Source of the DNA: Pogona vitticeps
Lineage: Eukaryota > Chordata > Lepidosauria > Squamata > Agamidae
Direction of reading: 5' to 3'
Assembly: GCF_051106095.1 (NCBI RefSeq)
Contig: NC_135787.1
Location: 173,933,001 to 173,997,000, forward strand
Length of the DNA stretch: 64,000 nt
Under the pieces are notes generated by a model that was not told where the DNA came from, ran no database searches, and was given only the letters and a program-made list of their open reading frames with translations. Position 1 is the first letter of the stretch. Each line of letters begins with the position of its first letter. Made by a program: the position numbers and the translations under genes. Shown here piece after piece: positions 37,801 through 52,079 of this stretch.

Positions 37801-40800
37801 TTTCTCCGAGATGCTGGCACAAAGCATACTGGCTAAGGTCACAAAAGAACTGCTCTAGCAAAAATGTAGCATAAGAATACCAGCAGTCCTCACCAATATT
37901 ACGCCAGGTAGACAACAAGCCTGGAAAAATCCAATGGCCTCAGGTTGGGAGCTGTCGCTGCTAATCGAATCCACAGCCTGGATGGAATAATTTGGATCAC
38001 GATCGTCATCCTCTTCCTTGATGCTGCCGCCAATCAATGGCTCACGAGCATCTTCCTCAGCAACAGGACCATCACCATCTTCTCCAACATCTGGGAGGCC
38101 TGGGAGAATATACAGAGAGCCATAAATGAAGAACAAAGAATAAAAGCAGCCCCCTTCCCCACCGCTGATTCTTCCGGGTCCTTTGTTTCTCTCCTTCCTC
38201 CCTTCTGATTAGCTTGCTTACTCTCCCCATACCTCAAGTTCCTCCTCCTTTGCTTAGAGACACTTCTAGACGATGTGCTGCAGAGTTGCCAGCGTTTCTA
38301 CCCCGGTCTTCTAGTGCTCTTGAAAGTATCCTGTCTGATCCTGGAGCCGGACTCTGTCTGCTTTGAGTGACTGGCCGTTAGTTGGAAGACACAATAAATT
38401 AGTGCATTCCCTCATTTAACTGGGAATGAACTTTTCCAATAGCAAGATTCTACAGTATTGACTGCACTGTTCCCTGGTACTGAAAACTCGATACTGAAAT
38501 CTATCAGCAGTGGTTCCAGTGGAGGAAAAACTCCCTCTGATACAACTGTTAAAACCCTCTGAGCTAGAAAACATCTCATTACAGTATTTTCTCCAAGTTA
38601 TATCTTCCTCTGCAACTATTCCTACTTCCTTTGCAGGCTCCTCTGTATCTCTCAAGTAGACGCATCCCATCTAAATCTAATCGCTGCAATTGCCAGATCC
38701 AAATCTGGAATGAATGTTGGGGAACCTCCCTTCAACATCTACAACAAATACGAACAAAATCTTTCACTGCATCCAGATTCTGGATTTCTCTGCCCAGAGA
38801 TCCAAATCACCTTCTTCCTGATGGCCTTGTATTACAATCCAAAGATTTATCCCATAATGAAGGCCTTCAGCTCTTTGTGATCTTAGTGAATTGTAGTTTG
38901 CACGGTTTTACTGCTCTTCCTATCATGTTAGCCTTTTGCACTTTTCTGCTCAGTTTCTTCTTCTAAGGCACAACATCTGCTGTGTTATTTCATCCCTTTC
39001 TTTTGTTTTGTTAGCTGCCTTAAACTCTTTTGACAGCATGTGTGTGTGTATGTTTTTTTTTAAGTGTATATGTGTCTGTCTGTCTGCATGTGGTTTAAAA
39101 CAAGGTGAGCCATTTGTAGTCCTCAAGTCCTCACAATTGGTTACACTGGCTAGGGCTGATGTGAGTTGTGGCCCAATAAACAGCTGGAGAGCCACAAGCC
39201 ACCCATCCTTGTGTTAAACAACTTACTGGACAGCATTGTGCAGACTCACAACAGATATCTGCACAAGCGGGCACTGAGCTAATGGGGTGCCGGGATGTAT
39301 TTTAATGCAATAAAAGGGGAACTGCCTTGCAAACCGGGCAGTCAAAGGAGGTGCATGACCATCACCTGTACTCACCCACTTCTTTGGGAGAAATCACAAG
39401 GCCAAAGAAGACGACGACTCCTCCAGCAAACTGTACCGATGCTGTCACCAAGAAGGCATACTGGAAGGAAGGAAGCAAAACTAGCTCGTGTTACATGGCT
39501 CTTTGATTCTGTCAGATAAAGCAATCTGAGCTTCCTTCTTAAACCATTTTATGCCTTCTCAGGTGTATTTGTACTAGTTAAAACAATGATTTACAAATCC
39601 CTGAACTGCCAAATTTGAGTGATTTAAAGAGTAACCACAATGCTCGACAAAGGCATAAGCATGTAGGATGTAACCTTTGTTGCATAACTGGGCTCCTTCA
39701 AGCACATTTTCCCTTGGCAAAAAAGCATGTATTCTATTTCCTGTTTATTTATTTAAGATATTTTTAGCTTCTTTTCAGTCCTGCCAGATTCTGAGGTGAA
39801 AGATTTTAATGAGAACAATGAAGCAAAGACAAAATAAAAATAAAGAGACAGCATTTGGAAGCAAGCAACAAAATCTGGCCTAGAATTTGAAGGTTTTACC
39901 ACTTTTAGAGCTGATGTACAATGCCTAGAATCTAATTCCCAAGCTTAGCAGCCACCATAAGAAACATTTCCTGAGTTGTAACAAATGTTGGACTAATCAG
40001 AAAGTTCTCATTCTGAAATCTTAGATGTCAGGAGGAAGAGACAGATTCAAATATCTCGGATCTAAACATTTGGGAATGAAAAAGCAGAAGTAGGAGGAGA
40101 GATGATAGAGGTATATAAAATTATGTAAATTGTGGATTAAGTGGACAGAGAAACAGCTCTTCTTCCTTTTTCATAATACAAGAACCCAGGGACATCAACC
40201 AAAGTTGAAAGTTCAGGAAAGATAAAAGGAATGACTTCATATAGTCTGTAGTTAAACTGTGGAATTCATTGCCACAAGATGTAGCAGCATCTGCCAACTC
40301 AGACAGCTTTTGAAAGCAGATTGAGTATATTTAAAGATGTCAAGGCCATTACTGGTCAGAAAGGCTTTATATCACATCCAGTATCAGAGGCAACATTCAT
40401 GTGCATATCAGTTCGTGGAGAACATAAAACAGAAGGTGCATTTGCAATCATGTCCTGCTCGTGGATTTCCCCTCGGCAACTGGTTGACTGCTGTGCAAAT
40501 AGAATGCTGGACTCCCCAGAACTTTGGTCCAGAAGGGCAGACCAGAGATGACCAAGCTATGCACTGCAGTGTTGAGATAAATCTTCTACAGAAGGCATAT
40601 AACTGTACAATTAGCTAAAGGCATCTAAATGTCTTCCTAGATGCCGCCTCCGGCATCACTCCTCAGCAATGACTTTTTGAGGTTTACGTGAAGAAAGCAG
40701 GCATTGCCATCCCTCCATAAGGAGGAGGAAACCCCCAAAGTTGGGTATCATCTGCATACGTTCACATTCTGCTCCAAGCCAGGAAAAAGACATCCAAGGG

Positions 40801-43800
40801 TTCCATATAGATGTTAGGCACTGGAGACAATGCAACGCCTGAAAGCAGTGGTCCCCAACTTTTTTCAAACCACAGACCAGTTTGGGGGGGTGGCATCTGT
40901 GGGTGGGTGGGTGGTGTGTCCTTGGAAGAATTAGAAATGGTGATACCAATGGAGCTCCATGTTCTCTACAAGCGCTTGGCTGCCGTCCTCTTCTTTTCCA
41001 CTCAGTGTGCACGTGCGGGAAAAGTCTGGAAGCTCGTGAGCCCCTTGGAAAGGGAATAGGAAAAAGCCAGGCAATCTTTCTCTTGCAGGCGGCTGGTTTG
41101 GGTGGGGGGCGGCACCAACGCTTGCGGTCCTCCTTATGGGCATGAAAGAACTTCCTGAAAGGCCCAACCTACGGAATGGAGGAGTGTTTTTCAGCCCACC
41201 CTCCAAGGGATCAGTCGCAGGTTTTTGGGGGGGGGGGAAGAGTGCTTATGTTAAGTCGTTTCCTGATTGGCTCATTCATTTGTTTCAGTGAATAGAGTAT
41301 TTTCAACTCACTCCCGCTCTTTTTTGTAACGAGTGCCTGGGTAAGAAGCTAGTTATTTGGCGCGGAAGGGACAATAAACAATACCCTCTTGCTTGCTGCT
41401 CCTGTCTCTCTGCAGCCTGGCTCATGCGTCCCCTGTGGCTCGGAGCTGGTCCGCAGACCAGGGGTTGGGGACCCCCTGCCCTAAAGACTCTCACCAGCAA
41501 GCCCCTAGGCTTCAGAATGATTTTCCACAAAGCACAACAAACAATCCATCTAGAAGGGAAACAGCAAGTCATTCCACTCACCTCATAGCCATAAAGCAGA
41601 ACGGAGGAGGCCAGGAAGGCACCTATGATGTTGCCCATGGATGCACAAGCACTCCAGAGTCCAAAGACAAGCCCTCTCCTGAACATGTTTTTTTTTCAAA
41701 AGATCAGAAGAAAAATGAATTGAGCATGTGCTGAGAACACAAGTCAAGGAACACTTCATTTTATGAAACACGATGACATACGTCTCCACTCCCCAAAACA
41801 GATCTGGATGCACCCAGCTTACCCCTTCACTACCCTGGGCTGCCCCTTGTACATGCCCATCGACTGCTCCTCCAGCAAGGATCAAAATTAGGGGATCACC
41901 TTATACATTGAGGGGGCTGTATACACAGAAAAATATGGTATGTCATCAGCAAATCACCATTAATTAACGGCTTATTTGGTGATTTCAGGGTTGGGAGTTC
42001 AATTCCCCACTGTGCCTCCCAGGAGAAGAGCCGGCCTGTGTGGCTTTGGGAAGCTACACACTCCCAGGTCTCCCCCAGAAGAAAGGAATGGTAAATCACG
42101 TCTGAGTACTCTTTACATAGAAAACCCGGAAAAGGGTCACCATAAGTCAGACTTGACTTGATGGCACATTTATTATGATTATGATTATTGCTTATATACT
42201 ATGTATACATTATCTGAAACCAATGGGCAACCTGAGGGAAGTGCTGGGCATGTGAAAAGAGCTTAAAAATCTAAAGACTGACTTTAAAAAGAAAACAATT
42301 ATTGTGAGCACATTTTTGATGTAGAATTTCTCTTATCCCCAGATAATGTAGGAGAGTAATCAGATGGCATGGTGCACAAAAGAGTTAAGTGAGAAATTTA
42401 GTAAAACAAAACAAATGTAGAAGCTCCAGCAATACCTGCCAAACAAGGAGGGAAAAATTGCAAAGCCCTCATGCAAAGGAGCAGCAAGGCACGGATAAAA
42501 ATAAGAGAGGAGCAAACATACCCATCTTTGCCAAACCAGTTTCCCATGACTGCTACCACACAGGGCCAGCCAGTGGACTGCAGCAACCCGTTCACAATCC
42601 ACATGCTGCAGTAGAACCACTTGTTGTAGAAATGGAGCCATTCAGTGAGAGTGCCAAAGACGAACACCTGGGAGGAAAGGAGTGGACACTGTCATGGCAA
42701 GGTAAAGGGCAAGTCAACCCACGACAATTACTAGCCCATGCTCTTCGCTATTTGTGGAACGGCAAGGCAACTGTTGAAATCTCCCTACTTGGTCACCTAG
42801 AAAAGATTCTTCCTTGCTCCAAGAGATCAAGCCACTAGCCATTAACCAAGATGGGTGGAAGGCAAACTAGGTGGGTGCTGGCAACGGAAACTATGGAAGG
42901 CAAGGTGAGAGCATCCCCAGTTTAAATAAGGACAGGCAGAAAAAGGAGGAGGAATTTGGCAACCCTCCTCAGAACATGATGGTTTCCCCTTTGTTGGAGG
43001 TTTTTAAAGCAGAGTCTAACAGTGCCCAACTTTTAGCTGTGGGTTCCCACAGTGGCAATGGACTGGATTACCCTTGGCTCCTTTCCAACTCCACAATTCA
43101 ATGTATATTTAAGATAGGAAGTGTCACAGAAGTGATGGTACTCCCTAGAAGGCTAATGTTAGTCTAATCAGGACAGCCTTCAGACGACAGGCAATTACTA
43201 GGATGTAAATAAATTCCAGCAATGCATTATTTTTCCGCACCCCCAGTCCCAGAAGATCGATTTTCCCAGTCCCTTTCCCACCCACAATCTGTACAGATCA
43301 CCAGCTAAGAGCGACAGTGCACAGAAGTATGCAAATAGCTGAACTACAGATTCTAGCAGAATCAGAAAGATTTAAAGGTATGAGAACGATTGCACAGCAG
43401 GGCAGAATGCCTACAACAGATCTGAAAAAAAAACTACTTTGAACAAGAAGTATTAGAATCAATTACCTGCCTTGTTTCTACTTTGCAATTTCTAAATAGC
43501 TAAAATCTTATCAGAATGCATTTATTACCAAGGATATTTATAGTGAAGAGGAAACTGCTCCTTTTGGCAATAAAATGCCGTTTGAACGTTGTATATATCA
43601 AAAAGGCCTCTCTGGTGGGATCTGTGTGTTCTTTGATTGAAAGATGCAGGTTTCGCTTTGTAAAACATTCACACCAGCTCCTTACTGTTTCAGATATAGG
43701 TTCAGTAAAATGCCAAGGGGCTTTGCCAAATCAAAACCATGTGCTACAGGGATAACATCCTTCCCAATATAGATAGTGTTCAGAGTCCCCAACTCACCAC

Positions 43801-46800
43801 TAACGCAGAAGAGCACATGCCAAATGATAGGACACAGCGCATATTCAGACGATCCCCAACAATACCACTGATAAAAAGGCCCTAAAAATCAGAGGAGAAT
43901 TCCATTCAGTGAGCACTGCACAATGTAACTGTCAGTCTGTGAAACTCATAATTGTGTTCATGCTCCAGATCACAGCAACTCTTTGTCGCTTTTATTCCAT
44001 AAGAGGCATTCAAGACAATATCAACGTCTACGTCAGGACAAGCTTGATGTCAAACCCAGGTTTTACAGCTGAGCTACAAGGCTCACCGTGCTGGCTGCTC
44101 ACAGTCTTTTGAAGAGGGAACAGAAAGAAAGAAAATTAAGAAAATACTTTTGCGTGGGGGGGGGACTATCTAATATATTTCTTTCCAGAATTAGTTAAGT
44201 GTTGTTTTTTTCAAGAAATGGCGTTCAGCATTAAAAATGTATAGATTCTTATGTCAGATCATCTCCAGCGTTTGAATATGATCAGAGATGAGTGGGCACC
44301 CACTGGAGGAGGTGGGGCTGGGAATAAATGAACTGGCACAAAACACCAAACCAGAAGTTTGTGCCCATCTCTAAATATGACCATCCCCATGTATATTACA
44401 GATTACAAATGCTGAACCTATAAAAAGGTAAAGGTTCCCCTTGACAATTTTTGTCCAGTCGTGTTCGACTCTAGGGGGCGGTGCTCATCCCCGTTTCCAA
44501 GCCATAGAGCCAGCGTTTGTCCAAAGACAATCTTCCGTGGGCACATGGCCAGTGCAACTTAGACACGGAACGCTGTTACCTTCCCACCGAGGTGGTCCCT
44601 ATTTATCTACTTGCATTTGCATGCTTTCGAACCGCTAGGTTGGCGGGAGCTGGGACAAGCGACGGGAGCTCACTCCGTTGCGTGGATTCGATCTTACAAC
44701 TGCTTGGTCTTCTGACCCTGCAGCACAGGCTTCTGCGGTTTAGCCCACAGTGCCACCACGGTCTTCCAGATATTGTCCAAGTACAACCTCCTTCATCTTT
44801 CACCACTGACTCTCCTGGATAGGATTGAGGAGAGAAAGGCCACCCCTTCCCCATGCCTGCTATAGATGCATAAAACAATTTTCTTAGGTTTCCCATTCTG
44901 GGTTATCTCTTCCACAGCTTCCCAGTTCATTCATGTCACTGTTGCCCATCTTAAACCTCAGTCTTTTCTTTAAAAATAAAAACGGACCTGTCTGCAAGGT
45001 TCTTTTTTTAAAAAAATCTATATGAAGCTTTGAAGTTTTCCTTTTACAACCACTGCATAAATAATAGTATTAAATATGAATCAGTGCCTACCACATCTAA
45101 TATTGATATATATGATTTGGTCCGACTTCAAAACAGGGTGGACTTGATTTAAATTTTTAAAAAATTAAATCACAATTTAATTCACAATTGACAATTTAAA
45201 TTTAAAAGATTCCGTTTTTAAGCTTAGTGATTTAAATCAATTTGATTTTTTTAAAAAAAATCACTGATTTTATCCACTCTGCTTCAAAACCGTTCAAAAG
45301 CATCCAACATTGAAAAGGCAGCGAAAAATACATTCCTAAGAATTGTCCTCCGCCATTATACGTATATATATATATATATATACACACTTCTGGTTTTTTA
45401 GAGTTACACAGAAAGATGATTCCACCCACCACAGCATATGAGAACAGGAAGATGGTGTCCAGCGTCCCAAGGAAAAGCGTGGCTTCTTCAGCGTTAGGAA
45501 ACAAATTACTACTGTTCCAGAGCTGCAGAGAAACACAAGATCAGTGTAAGAGCGGTAGTCTCAAATGTGTTGGTGGAACAACACTCTCCCAGAACACCAT
45601 AAGTGCTGGTCATTACCTACAAAGCCCTTGTACAGCTTCGGTCCAGGCTGCCTGAAGGACTGTATTTCCCTGTATGAGCCTTTTCAGCATTTAAGATCAT
45701 CAGAGGAGGCCCTCCTCTCGGTCCCATTGCCAGCACAAGCACAGCTGATGGAAACACAAGAGAGGGCCTTCTCTGTGGTAGCTCCCAGGTTTTGGAATGC
45801 TCTCCCGAGGGAGATCAGGCTAGCTCCTTCCTTTTTATCCTTCCGCCGACAACTGAAGACCCATCTTTTCAGGCAGGCTTTCCACAATCATTTCCACAAT
45901 CACTGAGTCCCTGAATACCTTTTAAAAGTTGATCGTTTCTAATGTTTACTTACTTTTAATTATTCAACTGTATTTTAATTAGCATGTAGTTTAATAATTT
46001 CTCATGTATAACTTATGTTATTTCTATTCTTTTTAATATTGTGGGTTTCCTTATCAGGAGTAAGGTGGCTTATAAAACAAACAAACACACAAATAAGAAT
46101 GACTACAGACACCACCACATTATTCACTTCTGACTCAAGCCTTGGCAATCTTTTTTTTAAAATGCTGTTGACTCAGAGTTTGGCAAAGTTTCTTGTTTGG
46201 GCTACAACTCTTATATTCCACCAGCTGGCTGCTGGATTGATTCCAATCCTGATCAGTTTCCCCTCCCTGCTAATTTCTAGGGATGAACACTGTCTATAGA
46301 CAGCTGTGCAAAAATGGACCAAATCGGGGTGTCTGCACGATTACAGGCTAACTACAGAGTGGAGCAAAGAGCTGCTGGTCACCCACGGGGCATAGGAAGG
46401 CCCCTGCAAGTCCTTCATGCTGCCTGCATTCAGTATTTACAGAGTTTAGAAGTTTTTAAACAAAGATGCCCAACAGTTTGAATGGAGGGAAGTGGGCACT
46501 TAAAAGACTAAGCTTAAGGAGAAGCCAACTGACAACTAAATCCCCAAATAAAACTCAAGCTCTTCCTTGAACACTCCAACCACTGAGGGACTAAGGAGGG
46601 TTCAAACAGAGGTCGCTGTACACTGTCCATCCCAATGCAACTTCTCTGCATTTTACATAGACATTGGGCAAATGAAGACTTGCATCATCACTGCTAGCTA
46701 GGATTTGTAATCTAGAATTTCCTGTTTTCTTTCTTATCTAGCTAAGTTAATTTACTAAACAGCTCACTGATAGAATGAAGAGATAAACACCAGCATTCAT

Positions 46801-49800
46801 CTTGTATGTGCTTTGATTAGCTAGATAAAATTAGAGCGCTAGGATCTTTCTTTCCTCTCCTCCCTTCCACCTTTTCTCTTCTTTGCAGGGGGTGCAAATC
46901 CCACGTTCTGCTGGGCTTCGTGAAATTGCTAAAACTGTGCCTGTGGGCAGAAGTAACATCCTGTCTATCAGATCCTTGAAACCAATGGTGCAGGACTTGC
47001 CCCTACTCTGGATCCCCACATTTGCATTTTCTCCACTCCCAGGAATGGATTCCTTCACGGAGATCCAGAAATGCACAGGAATCACCATGTTGCTGTCAAA
47101 AGTGTACAGAAAAGGACAGGCACTTCTGTGTGTGTGTGTGTGAACATTAATGGTTTTGTGGTATGGGGGGGTGCACAGCACATCTCCATAAATTTGTTAA
47201 GCAACTGGATAGCTCAGTATTTTAGATCTCTGGCTGTGGAGCAAAAGGCTGGGAGTTTGGTTCCTCACTGTGCCTCCTTAAGAGGGGCTGGACTCAATGA
47301 CCCCTAGGGTCCCTTCCAGCTCTCCAGTTCAAAAAAGGTGATTATTAACTGGCAGTAATGTAAAATTGATCCCTGCCACTAGAGGGCCATTCATTTTGCA
47401 GATCTCTTTATAGATGAGGGGTAGGCATGGCAGATGTTGTTGAACTGTAACCTTCCTCATCTCTGGCTTCTGTTGGTTAGAGCTGACGGAGAGAACCATA
47501 GATATCCCACCCCGGCATTGGATAAAGGCCTCCAATGTTTGTTGCTGAAGACTGAACTTACTTATAGCGAACCTAGCAGGGTTCTCAAAGTGAGGCATTT
47601 GAGTGGTTTTACGAGGTCCATCCCCCACTGAACTTCCACTGGAGAGCAGGGGAATTGAAACCAGGTCTTCTGAATCCTAGTCCAAGTGGTATACATTTTA
47701 TGCTTACTCCTAAAAATGTGAAAAACCAAAATAACGCACAGCTCTATGCTGTGTGAAGAGAGACCCAGGAGATCCAGGCTTGTGACTCATGATATGTCCA
47801 GGAACCTCTGTTTTGGATGTATGCAAATATCATACAGCTACTTAGCATCCAGATGTGAATCAGGGAAACCTCATGGACTGCAGCTCAGTTCCCGAGAAGC
47901 AAGGAGAGTTCCTTCATGAGCTTGAAGGATCTCCACTCTGCATGGATAAATTTAGCACCGCCCGTTGTAAAACTGTCCAAGCGAGACAAGGGAATTTGTC
48001 TAATGAAGTGGGCTTATGCCATGATGTAGAACATGTCAGGCTTTAAGGTTCTTGGCTTTAGAATGGTCACTTTTCTTCACACACATCATCTCCGTAATCC
48101 TGTACTGTCATTCCCCTATAGAAGGGCAGGGGTGGGCAGTTTATGGATAGAAGCACTATAGCCAATGGCAAAGAATGCTGAATCCCCAGTCCAACAGCAT
48201 TCAAAGGGTTGCACTTTGCCCCTCCTTGGGCTAGGCAGAAGACTCAAGCTGAAGAGAATAAGAATTTGCCCAAGGCCATTTCCAATGCAAGTCCCTTGAT
48301 TCAGAAACAGACTGAAGTTATTCTCCATACATGGGTGCAGGCTTGCAATCCTTTGAAGAAGATCCTTCTAGACTAGGATTTAAGATTCATTAATTGGCAA
48401 AAGATGGTGTTGAGCCACGAGCACATGACAAAAGCAAGAAGCAAAGAGAGGCCTTGACTCACAGAGAACCAGGAGGGCCTTAGCCAAGACTGAGAAAGAA
48501 GTCAGCTTGTGTGGCAAAATCCACTACACTGCTGATAATCTGGAGAAGAACCCTGAAAATACAGAAGCTCGTATCCCTATTTTCCTGTACAGCCCTAGGC
48601 ATGTCAATCAGTGGCACGTTTCCCTAATCTCCAAGGGGCACATTCCTCATCTGTGCCAGAGACGACACTTTCTGAGACTTTATTCTCGGCTGCAAAGGGA
48701 CCACCATCAGATGTCTTCCAGGTTTCTGTCACAGTTTCGAAACGTTAGTATTTTTAGACTACAGTTCCCAGAATCCCCAGCTGCATGGCCAGCAGCCATC
48801 CTCATCAAGGGATTATGTGAGTTGTAGTGCCCCCCCTCCCCAAAATGGTATGGCTTCCAAGTTCTGCTGTCTGTTAAAGAAAAATCCCATTCTCGTTAAG
48901 AGCTAGGAACAATCCTAGAAAGCGCATAGCATAGTAAAAGAGAATATCTCGTGGCAATTTCCCCCTTACTTCTCAACTACTTACATAGCTGTACTAAACA
49001 CATTGGACTTGACCAGAGTAAATGTTTAACTGAGTCAAGGCTACTTCCAGATTCTTGGCTGGGACAAAAACTTTGTGTAATCCTTAAATCAAAGACAAGA
49101 TAAGGGATTCATGGCAAGGTGTGACCTCCGTTGCCATTCCTTTACATCATTGGTTCTTCATCTTTGTTGCGTAGATCACAGTACACGGAAGTCACCCACG
49201 TGGAAGCAGCCACTGACACACAGTAAGTCATGCTCTTGTTAAGTGCAAGAACATCACAGTGATTGCTGGCCAGGGTACAAAGAAAGCACAAAAGCTTTGC
49301 TTCGATGCATGTGTAAAGAAGGGAACGTATTCTTCCAGATGAACAGCATGGATTGATAAGGTTTCGTTTCCCATATAAGCTGGACCCAGAGCTTAGAAAA
49401 GTTACTTTTTTTAACACCAGAGTTCACATGATCATACCCGTGTTAGCTAGGCGATTCTTGAACTTGTTATACAAATGACGAACTGCTCCAGTCAATTGTT
49501 GTTAATTGTAAAAACTGATGAAACTTTACACCCTTGCCCACAAATTGTCAGAATGATGGCATATGTTTGTTGGACTGCAGGACATCGCACCGCATATAGG
49601 ATACAATCTCTTTTGAATTCTTCCCCCTTGAAAGAATAGACATTGTTTTACATCACTGCCCAAACCTGACTTGCAAGTATTATATGCTAGCCTTCTCTTT
49701 GGGATGCTAGTTTTCTGTACAGATGGAATTTCTTCACTTAAGGAACATTTAAGAGTGTGTTTCTCTACCTGCAGGTTAACTGGAACCCAATACCTGCAGT

Positions 49801-52005
49801 TCTGCAGTGCATAAGACCACTTCTGTACACAGAGATAATTTCTCTCACATTAGGGCATAACATTTTGTCTAGGAAGGAGAGTGTTTTAAATACCATCTGG
49901 ATTTTGCATGTTTAAAAATGAGGGAATAATGTTATTGTCTTTTTTTAAAAAAACTTTGTTTTCTAAGGGAAGCTGTAGGACTACTCAGGAGAAACCCAAC
50001 ATCATCACCTCAACTTATAGGGCAAAGATGAGCAATCACATTTGAGGCAGAAGGGTAGATACCCTCAATCAGTGGTTATGTCCCACCTATACACCTGTGA
50101 CAGTGGGTGGTGTCCCTATGAAAATGACAGACAGAATGCTTCCACTTTGGATTATGAACTTCTCCCTTTTCCCATGAGTGACTGCAGACAATAATTTAAA
50201 AAACCAGCTAGACAATGCTGACTTAGCTCCTCAACTCTCTACTCTGACGGTATTCCCCACAGCTACTTCCAATCGCTGTTTAGAGGCAATAGCAAGAATA
50301 CACAGAGAGAGAGAGAGAGAGAGAATTGATTCACTGGAAATATGGTGAGGTGAAGTTGTGGGTCCAAATCAAATCAAACCTGAACTACCTTTGGGGGCAA
50401 AATGTTGAAACGGAGGCTGTCCAACTTTGGCCACATCAGAAAGAGCCAGGATTCTTTGGAAAAGACAATAGTACTTAGAAAGCTGAGGGCAACAGGAGAA
50501 GAGGAAGACCAAATATGAGATGGTTCAATTCCCTAAAGAAAGCCACAGGCTTGAGTTTACAAGAGCTGAACAAGGGTTGTTGAGGACAGGACACCCTGGA
50601 CATCACTCAGAGGGTTGCTGCAAGTCAGAGGTGACTGTATGGCACATAAGAACAACAACAACCTAAAGGGATGAAGTGAAGGGCATGGGGCCTAAACAAT
50701 GGCTTCATAGTGTGTGAGAACATTGGCCCATTTAGCTTTCCTACCCCTAACTGGAGATTGCACAAATATTTGATTTAGTTGATAAGTCACAAAAATGGCC
50801 TGAGGTAATGATGGGACCATTTCTATTAACCAGTAACAACAACAATAACAATAACAGGCAGGCCTAGTCCAAGGACGGTTTTGCATACTGTAATTGTATA
50901 CAGCAGGTTCCTGGGGTTTACCAGCTTGTGAGGAAAATGGAAGATAAGCCAAAGCTAACATTGGTCAACAAACTGAATATACTCACCTCATACGGCTGAA
51001 AACTGAGGGCAGTGTCATTAAAGGAGGAAGGGGTCCACTGTTGAGAAATGCTGACCTTGACATTGCTGAATGTCTTCCTTGAAGCATGGAGTAGAGAGTA
51101 ACTGGACAATTGAGGGAATGAGGAAGAAAAAGAAGGATGATCACACTCTGCTATTTAATTCATGCTTGCACCAAATACTGTGCAGAGACAGACTTTGTTT
51201 TTTGTTCTGCCACTGGCAATTTTGGTGAGAATGAGCCAGAACTGGGGGGGGGGGAGCCACCTTGAAATATATAGAAAAGAAATTGAAAAATACGTGGCCC
51301 TACAGATTTTGCGGACATCGTTTCTTATGTGTCAATGTCAGTCCCCTTCTGTTGCTTTTGTTTGGTGATGTTATACATATGCAGAAGTTCGCTGGTTGCA
51401 TGAGGGAACGAACAGGTTGATCCACAGGTGAGTGTCTGTTCAGTGACGGGTAGGGCAGGTCTGACAGTTGGGAGGGGAAAAGAATCTGCCTTCATCAAAC
51501 TTTTTTGTCATTGGCTGCTTTCCCAGATCAAGTAGGAATATGGGGGGGGGGAGAGTATTGTGGGGCTGGTAGTTTTTTTGAGAAGCATCCTCTACAGCAG
51601 GGGTCCCCAACCCACGGATCCATGGCCCATGCCAGTCTGTGGCCTTGGCAGGACCGGGCCACGGAGACAGGTCTCCCACCAACCCACCCACGCACACACA
51701 CACTCCCCCCATGCACTCCCACCTTCACACATGGCCCACCCACCCGCAAGCAAGCCCCGTCCACCCATGAGCACCCCCTGCTGATCCATGCATGTGTGAG
51801 CGCACCCCACCCATCCACACATGAGCAAGCGTGCCCGGTCCATCCATGCATGTGCGTGAGCACACCCTGCCCACCCGTGAGTGCAGGGGGGTGCCCCACC
51901 CCCCCGACTGGTCCATGGTTCGAAAAAGGTTGGGGACCACTGCTTTACATCAGCCATTCTCAACGGGCTCATGCGGGGGCCCCTGGGCGGCCCTGGCATA
52001 TTTGA

Positions 52006-52079
<74 letters not shown>

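Larger units (their letters stand above)
45915..50480. other. SLC37A3 intron 3 interior
   Basis: Two SINEs at 47203 and 47540 and a degenerate foldback at 48755-48820 (actacagttcccagaatcc). A plus-strand stretch 46883-47143 stays open for 86 codons after a good-looking acceptor (ctcttctttgcag) but no product is recognised. Confidence 0.6.

Noticed and set aside
44415-44765. tRNA-like heads in this and other SINEs as possible tRNA genes
   Set aside because: They have B-box-like sequence but no full cloverleaf, and they continue into SINE bodies and tails.
46883-47143. An 86-codon plus-strand frame preceded by a good acceptor
   Set aside because: No family is recognised, it ends in a (TG)n run, and it is on the opposite strand in an intron.
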